Source: Pavlovales sp. CCMP2436
Lineage: Eukaryota; Haptophyta; Pavlovophyceae; Pavlovales
DNA: 10,474 bases
Assembly: GCA_026770615.1 (NCBI GenBank)
Contig: MU631517.1
Span: forward strand, 228,746 to 239,219
Direction: 5' to 3'
Under the pieces are notes generated by a model, which saw only the letters and a program-made list of their open reading frames with translations, ran no database searches and was not told the DNA's origin. Both the position numbers and the translations under genes were made by a program. Positions 1 to 5,994 of this stretch are shown here, one piece after another (positions within the stretch are counted from its first letter, which is position 1; the number at the start of each line of letters is the position of its first letter).

Positions 1-260
1 CCCGCGACTCCCTCGTTCGTCGGCAATAAATAGGAACTTACTCGTGTAGGACTAATGATTTCTGCCCGGATGAAATGATCCAGACACTGTATTAGTAATC
101 TTGATAATAATAAATTGCAAACTAATATTTGGGACGGTATCCGTGTGCTCTGCGAAGGTCTCTTGATCCGAGTGTTTCTCAACACTTGGGTCCGGTGGAG
201 ACCTGTCAGGGGACGGACGTATTTCTAGATATTTACACACAATTAAATAATAATCTGCAG

Positions 261-350
261 GTCGAGCTCCGCGGCGACTCGCGACTCCGGCAGACCCTCT
301 CCGTGACCAACGGCAAACTCCTCGTCGAGCAACTCCACTTGATTTTTTTA
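261..350 (+). CDS. Possible exon, VELRGDSRLRQTLSVTNGKL
   Basis: A GC-rich block begins right after a good acceptor (AATAATCTGCAG). One frame reads VELRGDSRLRQTLSVTNGKL and continues LLVEQLHL with very high third-position GC. No clear donor closes it; GTAATG near 359 follows a T-rich stretch. The antisense strand also has an open, plausible frame, so strand is uncertain. No family recognised. Confidence 0.27.
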
Positions 351-450
351 TTTTTTTGTAATGATGATTAAAATACTCTCAATAATCATATCATATCATA
401 TCATATATTAATTTTATTATGTTCCCCACTTCGGTGTGGCGCGTCTGAGC

Positions 451-520
451 CTGCGTCGGAGCGCTACTAAGATCAGCGTGATGATTTATCACACCGCCAG
501 CCAGAACCCCCCCTTCATTA
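451..520 (+). repeat. Dispersed repeat block B, copy 1
   Basis: Contains CGTCGGAGCGCTACTAAGAT, then TCACACCGCCAGCCA and a C-run. The first half recurs at 3885-3912, the second half at 5622-5692. It directly precedes the inverted-repeat block at 557-658, so both may be parts of one element. Confidence 0.7.
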
Positions 521-556
521 GCATATTAAATCTAAACGATTAATTTAATTATTACC

Positions 557-658
557 ACCATCTCTGCTGCCAGAACTAATGTCTGACGTCGACCAAGTCA
601 GTGAGTGAACATCACCTGTTGAACCATGCTGAGCCGCTAATAATAACCCATTATAATT
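557..658 (+). repeat. Dispersed repeat, inverted relative to 3522-3612
   Basis: CCATCTCTGCTGCCAGAACT through CTAATAATAA matches the reverse complement of 3522-3612. Bases 614-642 match 3543-3571 without a mismatch by eye. This copy has about 15 additional bases around 597-612. Confidence 0.8.
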
Positions 659-677
659 ATTACTCCTGCTCGCCTAG

Positions 678-794
678 GCGCCCGCGCCGAACCCTGGGGC
701 CGAGGAGCAGCCGCCGCAGCAGCCGCAGCAGCCGCAGTCACCGTGGGCGTTTGGCCCGGTGGCGTGGCGAGAGCTTCGCGGCGCTGTCCGAGCG
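678..794 (+). CDS. Candidate exon, Pro/Gln-rich then SPWAFGPVAWRELR
   Basis: A 117-base GC island flanked by AT-rich DNA, with acceptor TGCTCGCCTAG and donor GCG|GTAAAT. The favoured frame (39 codons, phase 0 at both ends) reads APAPNPGAEEQ, a Pro/Gln repeat and SPWAFGPVAWRELRGAVRA, with mostly G or C in third positions. Another frame gives poly-Ala and VTVGVWPGG with poorer third-position GC. It may be a 5' exon of the macro-like gene, but no family is recognised. Confidence 0.38.
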
Positions 795-795
795 G

Positions 796-940
796 TAAAT
801 AAATAAATAAATAATACAAAATAGTAGTAATGATGATAATAATAATGATCATAACAATAAAAATAATACTAATGATGATAATGATAATAATGATAAGAAT
901 TATGAGAATTATGATAAAAATCAATACTAATCATAATCAA
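796..940. repeat. AAT/GAT-rich microsatellite tract
   Basis: TAAA repeats, then irregular GATAAT/AATAAT units continuing to about 935. It translates to Met/Ile strings on both strands, so the reading frames here are artefacts of the repeat. Confidence 0.8.
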
Positions 941-944
941 GGTT

Positions 945-1037
945 TGCACGTGGATGCATGTGCGAGCTACGTGCGCGTGTCGCACCCTATCGGCTGGGGG
1001 GAGGGCGATGATGGGAACGGAGGCGGCGGCGGGGATG
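945..1037 (+). CDS. Possible exon, SYVRVSHPIGWGEGD then Gly-rich
   Basis: GC-rich segment between AT repeats. From the AG at 939-940 a frame reads HVDACASYVRVSHPIGWGEGD followed by a Gly/Asp-rich run and a possible donor GTGTTC. Its end phase would suit the Gly-rich frame of the exon at 1395, but the acceptor lacks a pyrimidine tract and the start phase does not match the favoured frame at 678-794. Weak. Confidence 0.2.
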
Positions 1038-1080
1038 GAGGTGTTCATTAATAGTATTAGTATAAGTAGTATTTGTGTAT

Positions 1081-1232
1081 ATTATTTATTCCGCTCGAGT
1101 CCTCTCATCTTCGTCGGTTCATAACGACGTCACTTTTGCAAGTGAATCCGCAGTTCCAGCAGGTCTTCAGCTGCGCCTGAGCTGGCTGATAACCACCGAA
1201 AAGAATTACATCGTTGAGTTGCCAGACGCGCC
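1081..1232 (+). repeat. Dispersed repeat block C, copy 1
   Basis: Matches 4045-4188 in the same orientation: ATTATTTATTCCGC at the start, the core TTCATAACGACGTCACT, then AGTGAATCCGC, CCAGCAGGT and CTTCAGCT, and a weaker tail ending ACGCGCC. Confidence 0.75.
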
Positions 1233-1394
1233 GATGTATTAGTATCAGTACTCGTTTTATTATTATTGCCATTGTTTTATTTCACGATGACGAGTATGAA
1301 TACTTGTAAGGAGGTGGAGGTGGCCGAAAAGAGGAAACACAATAAGAATCATAATAATAATAATAGTGCTAATAAAGCATAATAATGCTATTAG

Positions 1395-1462
1395 GCGGGG
1401 GCGGTGGCCGACCTGCGCTGTGCGGCTACGAGCGCGTTGTGCATCCGCCGAGGCTCGACCAG
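1395..1462 (+). CDS. Candidate upstream exon of the macro-like gene (ends ...VHPPRLDQ)
   Basis: GC-rich 68-base block in AT-rich DNA, preceded by GCTATTAG and followed by a CAG|GTGTAG donor. One frame reads a Gly-rich stretch, then CGYERVVHPPRLDQ, ending in phase 0, which matches the phase-0 start of the exon at 2907 and would give PRLDQ-IFVAAMNAY. A second open frame reads AGAVADLRCAATSALCIRRGST and joins in phase 0 to the candidate exon at 678-794, so the frame is not settled. The last 28 bases with the donor recur at 1631-1658 and, degraded, at 2281-2307. Confidence 0.4.
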
Positions 1463-1464
1463 GT
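1437..1464 (+). repeat. Exon-end repeat, copy 1 (GAGGCTCGACCAG|GT)
   Basis: 28 bases ending in a donor. Copy 2 differs from it by one base and copy 3 by several. It forms the 3' end of the candidate exon at 1395-1462. Confidence 0.8.
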
Positions 1465-1630
1465 GTAGAAATCAATTTATACCTATATATATATATATGG
1501 CCAGTGTGGGCTTCCGATATTTGGGATTTTGAAAACTATATATATATATATATATGCATGTATGTAGATAGATACACACACACGCATATTACTGATATAT
1601 ATGTATTATTGTATGTTATTGTTGTTGTTT

Positions 1631-1658
1631 TTGTGCGTCCGCCGAGGCTCGACCAGGT
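1631..1658 (+). repeat. Exon-end repeat, copy 2
   Basis: One mismatch in 28 bases to copy 1 (GTGCGTCC for GTGCATCC), again followed by a donor-like GTAATT. Its upstream flank is a T-rich GTT repeat instead of exon sequence. The final GGT also starts a 19-base near-perfect palindrome (1656-1674: GGTAATTTT T AAAATTACC). Confidence 0.8.
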
Positions 1659-1795
1659 AATTTTTAAAATTACCACGTTACTGGTAATAATAACCTGACA
1701 TTCCTGCGGGAGGTATATCTGAATTGATATGTGAGCTAAACCGTAGAGCTCCAAAAGCGAGTGATGTGATATGGTAGCTAATCGGGAAGCCACGA

Positions 1796-2172
1796 AAATG
1801 AGTGAGTGATAGCTGCTCTCACTCGTGGCGCCCAGAAAGCCCCAGCGGCCGAGTGAGAGCTGTCAGCCAATCAGTGGGCAGGGAAGCACCAGTCACATAG
1901 AAAATTCTTTAAGATCCTTTCATCTCGTTATATGTGGCTGGTGGATCCCTGCTCTCTCATCGGCAGTTCGTTTTTCTTAAAAATTACGCACATCGGATTT
2001 CTTTTTCTACCATGTGACCCCATAATATGAGATAATTAGACAATTTAATTAATTTTAATATTAAACGCTTAGCTCTCACTCGGCGGCCGAGTGACATGAG
2101 ACCTAGGGGGGGACCCCGGCGAGTGAGTGATAGCTGAGTACCTATCACTGGAGTGATAGCTCTCAGTGACAG
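1796..2172. repeat. Cluster of GAGTGATAGCTG / CTCTCACTCG palindromic motifs
   Basis: GAGTGATAGCT or GAGTGAGAGCT occurs near 1804, 1853, 2125 and 2151, with inverse partners such as GCTCTCACTCG near 1814 and 2071. One perfect local palindrome is CACTCGGCGGCCGAGTG (2077-2093). This suggests a structured repeat; no gene is seen here. Confidence 0.5.
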
Positions 2173-2280
2173 GTAATTACCACTCATTCGAATGTCTGAT
2201 AATAACCATTTGTTGTGGCTTTTATTCGTCTTCTCCTTCTTCTCCTGAGTAAAGTAAATAATAAGAAAATAGATTTTATC

Positions 2281-2307
2281 TTGCGCATCCGCGAGGCTCG
2301 AGCAGGT
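2281..2307 (+). repeat. Exon-end repeat, copy 3 (degraded)
   Basis: 27 bases, with a one-base loss (CCGCG for CCGCCG) and a few substitutions relative to copy 1, again ending CAGGTGTG. The deletion shifts frame relative to copy 1, so it is not an equivalent exon end. Confidence 0.7.
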
Positions 2308-2762
2308 GTGGGTTTTTTCCTTTTTTTCCTTTTTTTTACTTTTTTCCTTAATTTTTTAGGAGGGGGGGGGAGGTTGACAGCTGAGTGGACACACATTTTG
2401 TTTTTGAATTATTGTTGTTGTTTTCATGAGTACTTCTACTCATACTACTCCTAAAACTAATGATGCTGACTATAATTAATATATTTATGGGGCGGCACAG
2501 CAGCTTAGCAGCAGCAGCAGCACCCCCCCCCCTGTCTGCCTGCCCCTCCCGCCCCCATCCCCAAGCGGCCTGTCGCAGTGCCCTAGCCCTAGTCCTAGTC
2601 ATGAAAGGTTATGGTGCCCCTTCTACCCCGTGTGCGGCTTGTGCGTCAAGATAGTGCCGATTGTCCGATATTTCTTGATCTTTGGAGAAGAAAAAAAGCG
2701 TGTCTCCGCGTCTAACATCGCTCTGTCTAACCCAAACCATGCCCCCCCCCCCCCCCCCAGAG

Positions 2763-2813
2763 ATGTTTGTGGCTGCCATGAACGCTCACGCCGACGGCCT
2801 GCGTCTTGTGTGA
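2763..2813 (+). pseudogene. Truncated duplicate of the macro-gene exon start
   Basis: A 17-base C run and AGAG precede ATGTTTGTGGCTGCCATGAA, which reads MFVAAMNAHADGLRLV then TGA (2811-2813). It parallels IFVAAMNAYTEGAQS at 2907. In the first 36 bases I count seven differences: three silent, all at third positions, and four giving M/I, H/Y, A/T and D/E. So the copies appear to have diverged under coding constraint. The copy stops at a GT microsatellite. Its strong donor (GTGAGT at 2810) leaves phase 2, which fits neither the 2907 exon (phase 0) nor the 4481 exon (phase 1), so it is probably a relic and not a usable alternative exon. Confidence 0.6.
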
Positions 2814-2835
2814 GTGTGTGTGTGTGTGTGTGTGT
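2810..2835. repeat. GT microsatellite after the duplicated exon start
   Basis: A GTGA followed by uninterrupted TG dinucleotides truncates the exon copy at 2763. A second, longer GT-rich tract with CG and TA interruptions lies at 3157-3221. Confidence 0.85.
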
Positions 2836-2906
2836 CGAAGAGAGGAAGTCCCTCCCCCTCCTGAGCGACCCTGGCTAAACCACCACCCCCCCTCCCCCCC
2901 CCAAAG

Positions 2907-4671
2907 ATATTCGTGGCTGCCATGAATGCGTACACCGAGGGCGCGCAGTCTCTCCCCCCCTTGGAGCGCGTGGACAAAATGCGCTTCCTGCTCCACGCCG
3001 CCTTTCACGCCGTCTACGCAGCAGCGGCTGTACGCGGCAGCAAAATTCTCGTGCTCACGTGTGTCGGGGGAGGCGGTGAGCCCCCTCCCCCCCCCTTTTT
3101 TTCTTTTTTTAGAAACGCGTTCGGCGAAGCAGCTGCTTGCGCGTGTCGGGGGAGGTAGTGTGTGTGCGTGTGTGTGTGTGCGTGTATGTATGCGTGTGTA
3201 TGTGTGTGTGTGTGTGTGTGTTTTGAGAATTTACGATTTGGGGGAGGCGGTGATTGGCACTCGTCATCATCATCATCATCATCATTACGGCACACTAATT
3301 CAATTGAGGCGGGGTATTTGCGCGCGTGGGGAGGGGGGGGTGGGGGTGGGGTGACGATTATGAGAGTGAGTTGGTGAGTGGTGCATGGGCTAGTGGCTCG
3401 GGCTAGGCCTAGGGTAAGGTGTGGGGACAAGGGCTAGTGCTAGTGGCTCGGGCTTCTTAGGGCAAGGCGTAGGCCTGGGCCATTCACCATAACCAGCCCC
3501 TAGCCTCGACTCACACCCTCTACATTAATTATAATAAATTACTATTAGCGGCTCAGCATGGTTCAACAGGTACTTAGTCGACTTCAGGCATTAGTCCTGG
3601 CAGCAGGGATGGAACTCTCTACGTTGGAGCTCCCCTCCGCCATCCTGATTTCGTAATTAGTTATAGCCCCCGCTTAATAGCGAAGACTGGGTCTCAATTG
3701 GACAGCCTCTCCCCCCTTCTTTTATATCTTGATACTGTACTGATCGTACGGTCAGTGCAAGGCGAGGCTTTGGGTTCCTGTTTCAAATATATCTCATCTA
3801 AGTTCCATGCCCGTGCGCCTTTGGGCTGCAAGTCGGGGGACGTTAAAAGAACTATTATAAAAAAATAAAAAATAAATCGGCGTCGCGCGTCGGAGCGCTA
3901 AGATCAGCTTGACTTCTCAGATAGGCAAGGGGCACGTCAAAAGTCCTTGTCTGGACAGCTCTCGAATTTTCAGACTTTAAAGCTGCACCTTACCGGACAA
4001 CATAAGTCCCCCTTAATTCGTATCGAATCTAATCTAGTACATTTATTATTTATTCCGCCTGCGTCTCTTAACGCCGTCGCTTCATAACGACGTCACTCTC
4101 GCGAGTGAATCCGCCGTGCCAGCAGGTACCTTCAGCTAAACGCGGAGCCCGCCACTGACAAAAAAACCTTTGATTTGCCGAACGCGCCCACGTTCTCATC
4201 TAAAGCCACACTCCGTCTCCATTGCCGTCGCCTCCGCAGCCTCCATTGCCGCCGCCGCTGCCACCGCCGCCGCCGCCGCCTCCGCCGCCGCCGCCACCTC
4301 GGCCTCCTTACCTGCCGAGACTGCCACGCCGCTGCCGCCACCGCCGCCGCCGCCGACCCCCCCCACCCCACCACCATAAATAGCTACGGGCTGATCCTCC
4401 GCTTCGCAGATTCTCCCGTCGCTCCTCTCATCCCCCCCTCCCCCCCCGTCGCCCTCCGCTCTCCTCCCGCCCGTTGGCAGTATTCGGGAATCCCCTCGAG
4501 CTCGTCGCGGAGGCCATCGCCGAGGCGCACGCCGCGTGGGCCGGCCGGACGCAGCTCGCGCGCGTCGTGCTGCCTCTCTTCGGCGTCGGGCAGGAGACGG
4601 CCGTATTCGAGGACGCGCTGCGGAGCGTTGCGGGCGTGCGCGCGGTCGTGACAGTCGTCGATGTGGCTTAG
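2907..4671 (+). CDS. Macro-domain-like protein, C-terminal two exons (119 residues)
   Basis: Two exons, 2907-3075 and 4481-4671 (stop TAG), join across a 1,405-nt intron in phase 1 (GGC G|GTGAGC ... TTGGCAG|TA TTC). The product runs IFVAAMNAYTEG, a helix around ERVDKMRFLLHAAFHAVYAA, the strand KILVLTC, the loop VGGGVFGNPLELVAEA, then a strand near VVLPLFGV and the end VTVVDVA. The splice itself completes the GGGVFGN loop, which strongly supports the exon model. The strand, Gly-rich VFGNP loop and following helix resemble the ADP-ribose phosphate-binding loop of macro domains of the microbial PARG type; this is pattern recognition, not a search result. The N-terminal half of the fold must lie upstream. 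Codons are GC-rich. The acceptor at 2906 follows a C-rich tract. Family assignment is moderate; the exon pair is strong. Confidence 0.62.
3157..3286. repeat. GT and TCA microsatellites in the macro-gene intron
   Basis: Interrupted TG tract to about 3221, then GGGGGAGGCGGTGATTGGCA, which echoes the exon end at 3066-3078, then TCA repeats at 3263-3286. Confidence 0.8.
3389..3480. repeat. Tandem CTAG-rich segment
   Basis: GCTAGTGGCTCGGGCT occurs at 3389-3404 and again at 3439-3454, a 50-base period, with looser matches (AGGCCTAGGG, TAGGCCTGGGC) around them. Confidence 0.65.
3522..3612 (-). repeat. Dispersed repeat, inverted copy of 557-658
   Basis: Read on the minus strand it gives CTGCTGCCAGGACTAATGCC and continues to the shared core GTTGAACCATGCTGAGCCGC. 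It lies within the long intron of the macro-like gene, in the first part of a cluster of transposon-like fragments. Confidence 0.8.
3735..3880 (+). mobile_element. Possible SINE-like remnant
   Basis: GGTCAGTGCAAGG and GGGTTCCTGTTTCAAAT weakly recall RNA polymerase III A and B boxes, though closer together than usual. Downstream, GGGCTGCAAG and GGACGTTAAAAGAAC recall core motifs seen in tRNA-derived SINEs. An A-rich tail follows (AAAAAAATAAAAAATAAAT, about 3859-3877). All weak; remembered resemblance only. Confidence 0.2.
3885..3912 (+). repeat. Dispersed repeat block B, copy 2 (partial)
   Basis: GCGCGTCGGAGCGCTAAGAT followed by CAGCTTGA matches the first part of the block at 451, with a three-base deletion. 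Confidence 0.65.
4045..4188 (+). repeat. Dispersed repeat block C, copy 2
   Basis: Diverged direct copy of 1081-1232 inside the long macro-gene intron, about 2.96 kb downstream of the first. The middle (4081-4136) is best conserved. Confidence 0.75.
4210..4377. repeat. CCG/GCC trinucleotide-rich tract
   Basis: Imperfect CCG, CTG and CCA triplets followed by a CCCCCCACCCCACC end. Its Ala, Pro or Arg homopolymer translations are artefacts. It lies at the 3' end of the long macro-gene intron. Confidence 0.75.
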
Positions 4672-4983
4672 TCCCTGGCTCTGATCACCACCCCCCCCCC
4701 TCTTCCCCCCTCTCCCCAGAACTCGTGACCGGGCGTAGCCCGCGTAGTCTCTTGATTCTTGACAGAAATTGCTCATGACAGGCTTCCAACAACGCTTGAT
4801 ACATATGCACCAATAGTGTCTCCAACATTCGGATTCTTTTATTTCAACCGCTTTTTCTGTTGTTTTTGATAAATATGCTTATCGCCGCGTATTTTGATTG
4901 GGGTGTTCCGATAAATTCCTTTATAAATTCCATAACTGTTCTATCTATCAGTGTAAAAAGAAAATAAATTTGCAAAAAAAATT
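4672..4983. other. 3' flank of macro-like gene and AT-rich border
   Basis: After the TAG at 4671 there is a C-rich run, then an abrupt change to AT-rich sequence near 4760. On the minus strand two short pieces in one frame are seen: one starting at an ATG near 4934, reading MEFIKEFIGTPQSKYAAISI and ending at TGA, and one from 4828 reading MLETLLVHMYQALLEACHEQ. They are separated by that TGA and match nothing I recognise. Confidence 0.35.
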
Positions 4984-5081
4984 GAAAGAGAAAGCAAACG
5001 AAAAAGAGAAAGCAAAAATCGAGAAAGCAAAAATCGAGAAAGCAAAAGAAAAAGAGAGCAAAAATCGAGAAAGAAAAAGAT
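4984..5081. repeat. GAGAAAGCAAAAATC minisatellite
   Basis: Units of about 15 bases (GAGAAAGCAAAAATC and variants with GAAAAAGAGA). The + strand reads KEKAKIEKAKIEKAKEK and the - strand FSFAFSIFAFSIFAFSF; neither looks like a folded protein. It abuts the ankyrin fragment at 5082-5238, whose frame runs into it. Confidence 0.75.
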
Positions 5082-5238
5082 CATTCATCTCAATCGCAAC
5101 ATAAAACGTTCTCGAGTCCCATGGACATGGTGGATTGTGTCCACGTAACCACTTCAGAATATTCAAACTATCACCACATTTACGAATAGCTGCTGCATAA
5201 CACGTTTCCTCATCACACGGGCAATTATTTTCATACAA
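5080..5238 (-). pseudogene. Ankyrin-repeat fragment (CPWD type)
   Basis: 53 codons reading NNCPCDEETCYAAAI, then SLNILKWLRGHNPPCPWDS and TFYVAIE. Two WD/CD-type repeat starts about 32 residues apart, with helices ending ILKWLR, match the CPWDxxTxxxAAxxGxLxxLKWLR pattern of ankyrin proteins common in protists and their large viruses. Upstream the frame meets TAA stops; downstream it collapses into the minisatellite. Codons are AT-rich, unlike SMC6. No start or splice sites are seen, so it is probably a relic. Confidence 0.6.
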
Positions 5239-5245
5239 CGAATTT

Positions 5246-5351
5246 TTTTAATTTTAATTGGGATGACGAGTGCAAAAACCCACTGATGTGGGTGTGTGAT
5301 AAATATGAGCACAAGTTAGTCGGAGAACTATGGGATAATATATTTAGCTAA
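5246..5351 (+). pseudogene. Possible ankyrin-like fragment, opposite strand
   Basis: The frame reads NWDDECKNPLMWVCDKYEHK then LVGELWDNIFS and TAA (5349-5351). NPLMWVC...H.LVGELW resembles the TPLMxAxxxGHxxLVxxLL core of an ankyrin repeat. It is short, AT-rich and lies head to head with the minus-strand fragment. It also contains a small hairpin, ACCCAC TGAT GTGGGT (5278-5293). Confidence 0.32.
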
Positions 5352-5404
5352 CATAATAACGTCTTGCAGTGTTTTAGTGAGAGGCTGATTGTCGTTTGTT
5401 ATAG

Positions 5405-5554
5405 GTCACTAATGAAAATCCCAAATTTACAGGCTTCCCAGTTGGTCCGTTTGAACGATTCCCATGGGACGATAATTCTTGTGTGCGTGCGGTAATAAAA
5501 AATTATTGGTCGAAATGGGGACAGATAGTCGTCAGCGCCAGTGACAGCAGTTAA
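5405..5554 (+). pseudogene. Short open frame with FPWDDNSCVRAVIKNYW
   Basis: Bounded by TAG (5402-5404) and TAA (5552-5554), it reads FPVGPFERFPWDDNSCVRAV then IKNYWSKWGQ. The PWDDNSC...AV...W pattern again recalls the CPWDxxTCxxA start of the ankyrin type. A possible acceptor (AAATTTACAG) at about 5422-5431 could make it an exon. No start codon is placed upstream. Confidence 0.3.
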
Positions 5555-5994
5555 AGCTATGCAACTTGAACTAACCGGCGCAGTCGTGCCTGCTGAGAAG
5601 AGCAGGCTGATAGAAATAAATTACTCCTAAGATTTCAGCTTGATGATGATTTCATTTATTTTCACACCGCCAGCCATGAATCCCCTGCCCGCCCTCCTAC
5701 ATTTAAATACGCACGGTGGCGCCCAGACCAGCGTAGCCGACTAAGGCACGCAGCAGGCAACAATGGGCGACGCAGCGCTCAGACCAGCACAACTTCCAGG
5801 ACGGTCAGACGCCAGCTTGAATCCCAATCAGTAATATGTAAAATAACACATCTGCTGTTGTCAGTTGTGCTCATCGTAATCAAGCCGAAGGTATACACGG
5901 ATCACTTATTCCACGTACGATGTTGTCGCAGGCGCGAGCACGCGCATACGGTGCAGGTGAGGTGCTCCGAGGTGAGCAACCGGCGCGAGCAGTC
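5555..5994. other. Intergenic DNA 3' of SMC6
   Basis: Convergent intergenic tail. Apart from repeat block B copy 3 it holds a loose internal duplication (GCGCCCAGACCAGCGTAGC near 5718 and GCGCTCAGACCAGCACAAC near 5776). GTGGCGCCCAGA is also shared with about 1826. No gene seen. Confidence 0.5.
5622..5692 (+). repeat. Dispersed repeat block B, copy 3 (partial)
   Basis: TACTCCTAAGATTTCAGCTT, then a TGA/TTTCAT-rich stretch and TTCACACCGCCAGCCATGAA, parallels 464-512 with small insertions. It lies between the two convergent genes. Confidence 0.65.

Larger units (their letters stand above)
1..677. other. AT-rich DNA with one possible exon and repeat blocks
   Basis: Apart from the candidate exon at 261-350 and the repeat blocks at 451-520 and 557-658, this stretch holds an ATCAT-type microsatellite (about 387-407) and no recognisable gene. 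Confidence 0.5.
1463..2762. other. Gene-poor AT-rich stretch between candidate exons
   Basis: Holds TA microsatellites (1484-1498 and 1537-1555), exon-end copies 2 and 3, the GAGTGATAGCT cluster, T-rich and C-rich runs and CCCTAGCCCTAGTCCTAG near 2581-2598. A frame at about 2624-2745 reads VCGLCVKIVPIVRYFLIF and beyond, but it has no convincing splice sites. No exon can be supported. Confidence 0.4.
3076..4480 (+). other. Long repeat-filled intron of the macro-like gene
   Basis: 1,405 nt between two exons that join in frame. It holds GT-type and TCA microsatellites, a CTAG-rich tandem segment (3389-3480), an inverted copy of sequence from 557-658 (3522-3612), a possible SINE-like segment (3735-3880), a block also found near 451 (3885-3912), a diverged direct copy of 1081-1232 (4045-4188) and a CCG-rich tract (4210-4377). 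The motif GGGGGAGG from the exon end recurs inside it, near 3148 and 3240. No convincing coding exon is seen in it. Confidence 0.6.

Noticed and set aside
2281..2307. Third exon-end copy as a coding exon
   Set aside because: One-base deletion relative to copy 1 and no exon body upstream.
2581..2598. CCCTAGCCCTAGTCCTAG as telomere repeat
   Set aside because: Only about three imperfect units, internal to a gene region; too short to call an interstitial telomere.
3014..3430. 138-codon minus frame with His/Thr and Asp runs
   Set aside because: Made of GT, TCA and C-run repeats and lies antisense to the macro exon.
4132..4651. Arg-rich and Ala-rich frames over the CCG tract
   Set aside because: Trinucleotide repeat translation; the real exon starts only at 4481 in another frame.
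4898..5104. Lys/Glu-rich 68-codon plus frame
   Set aside because: Produced by the minisatellite and lies opposite the better supported ankyrin fragment at its 3' end.
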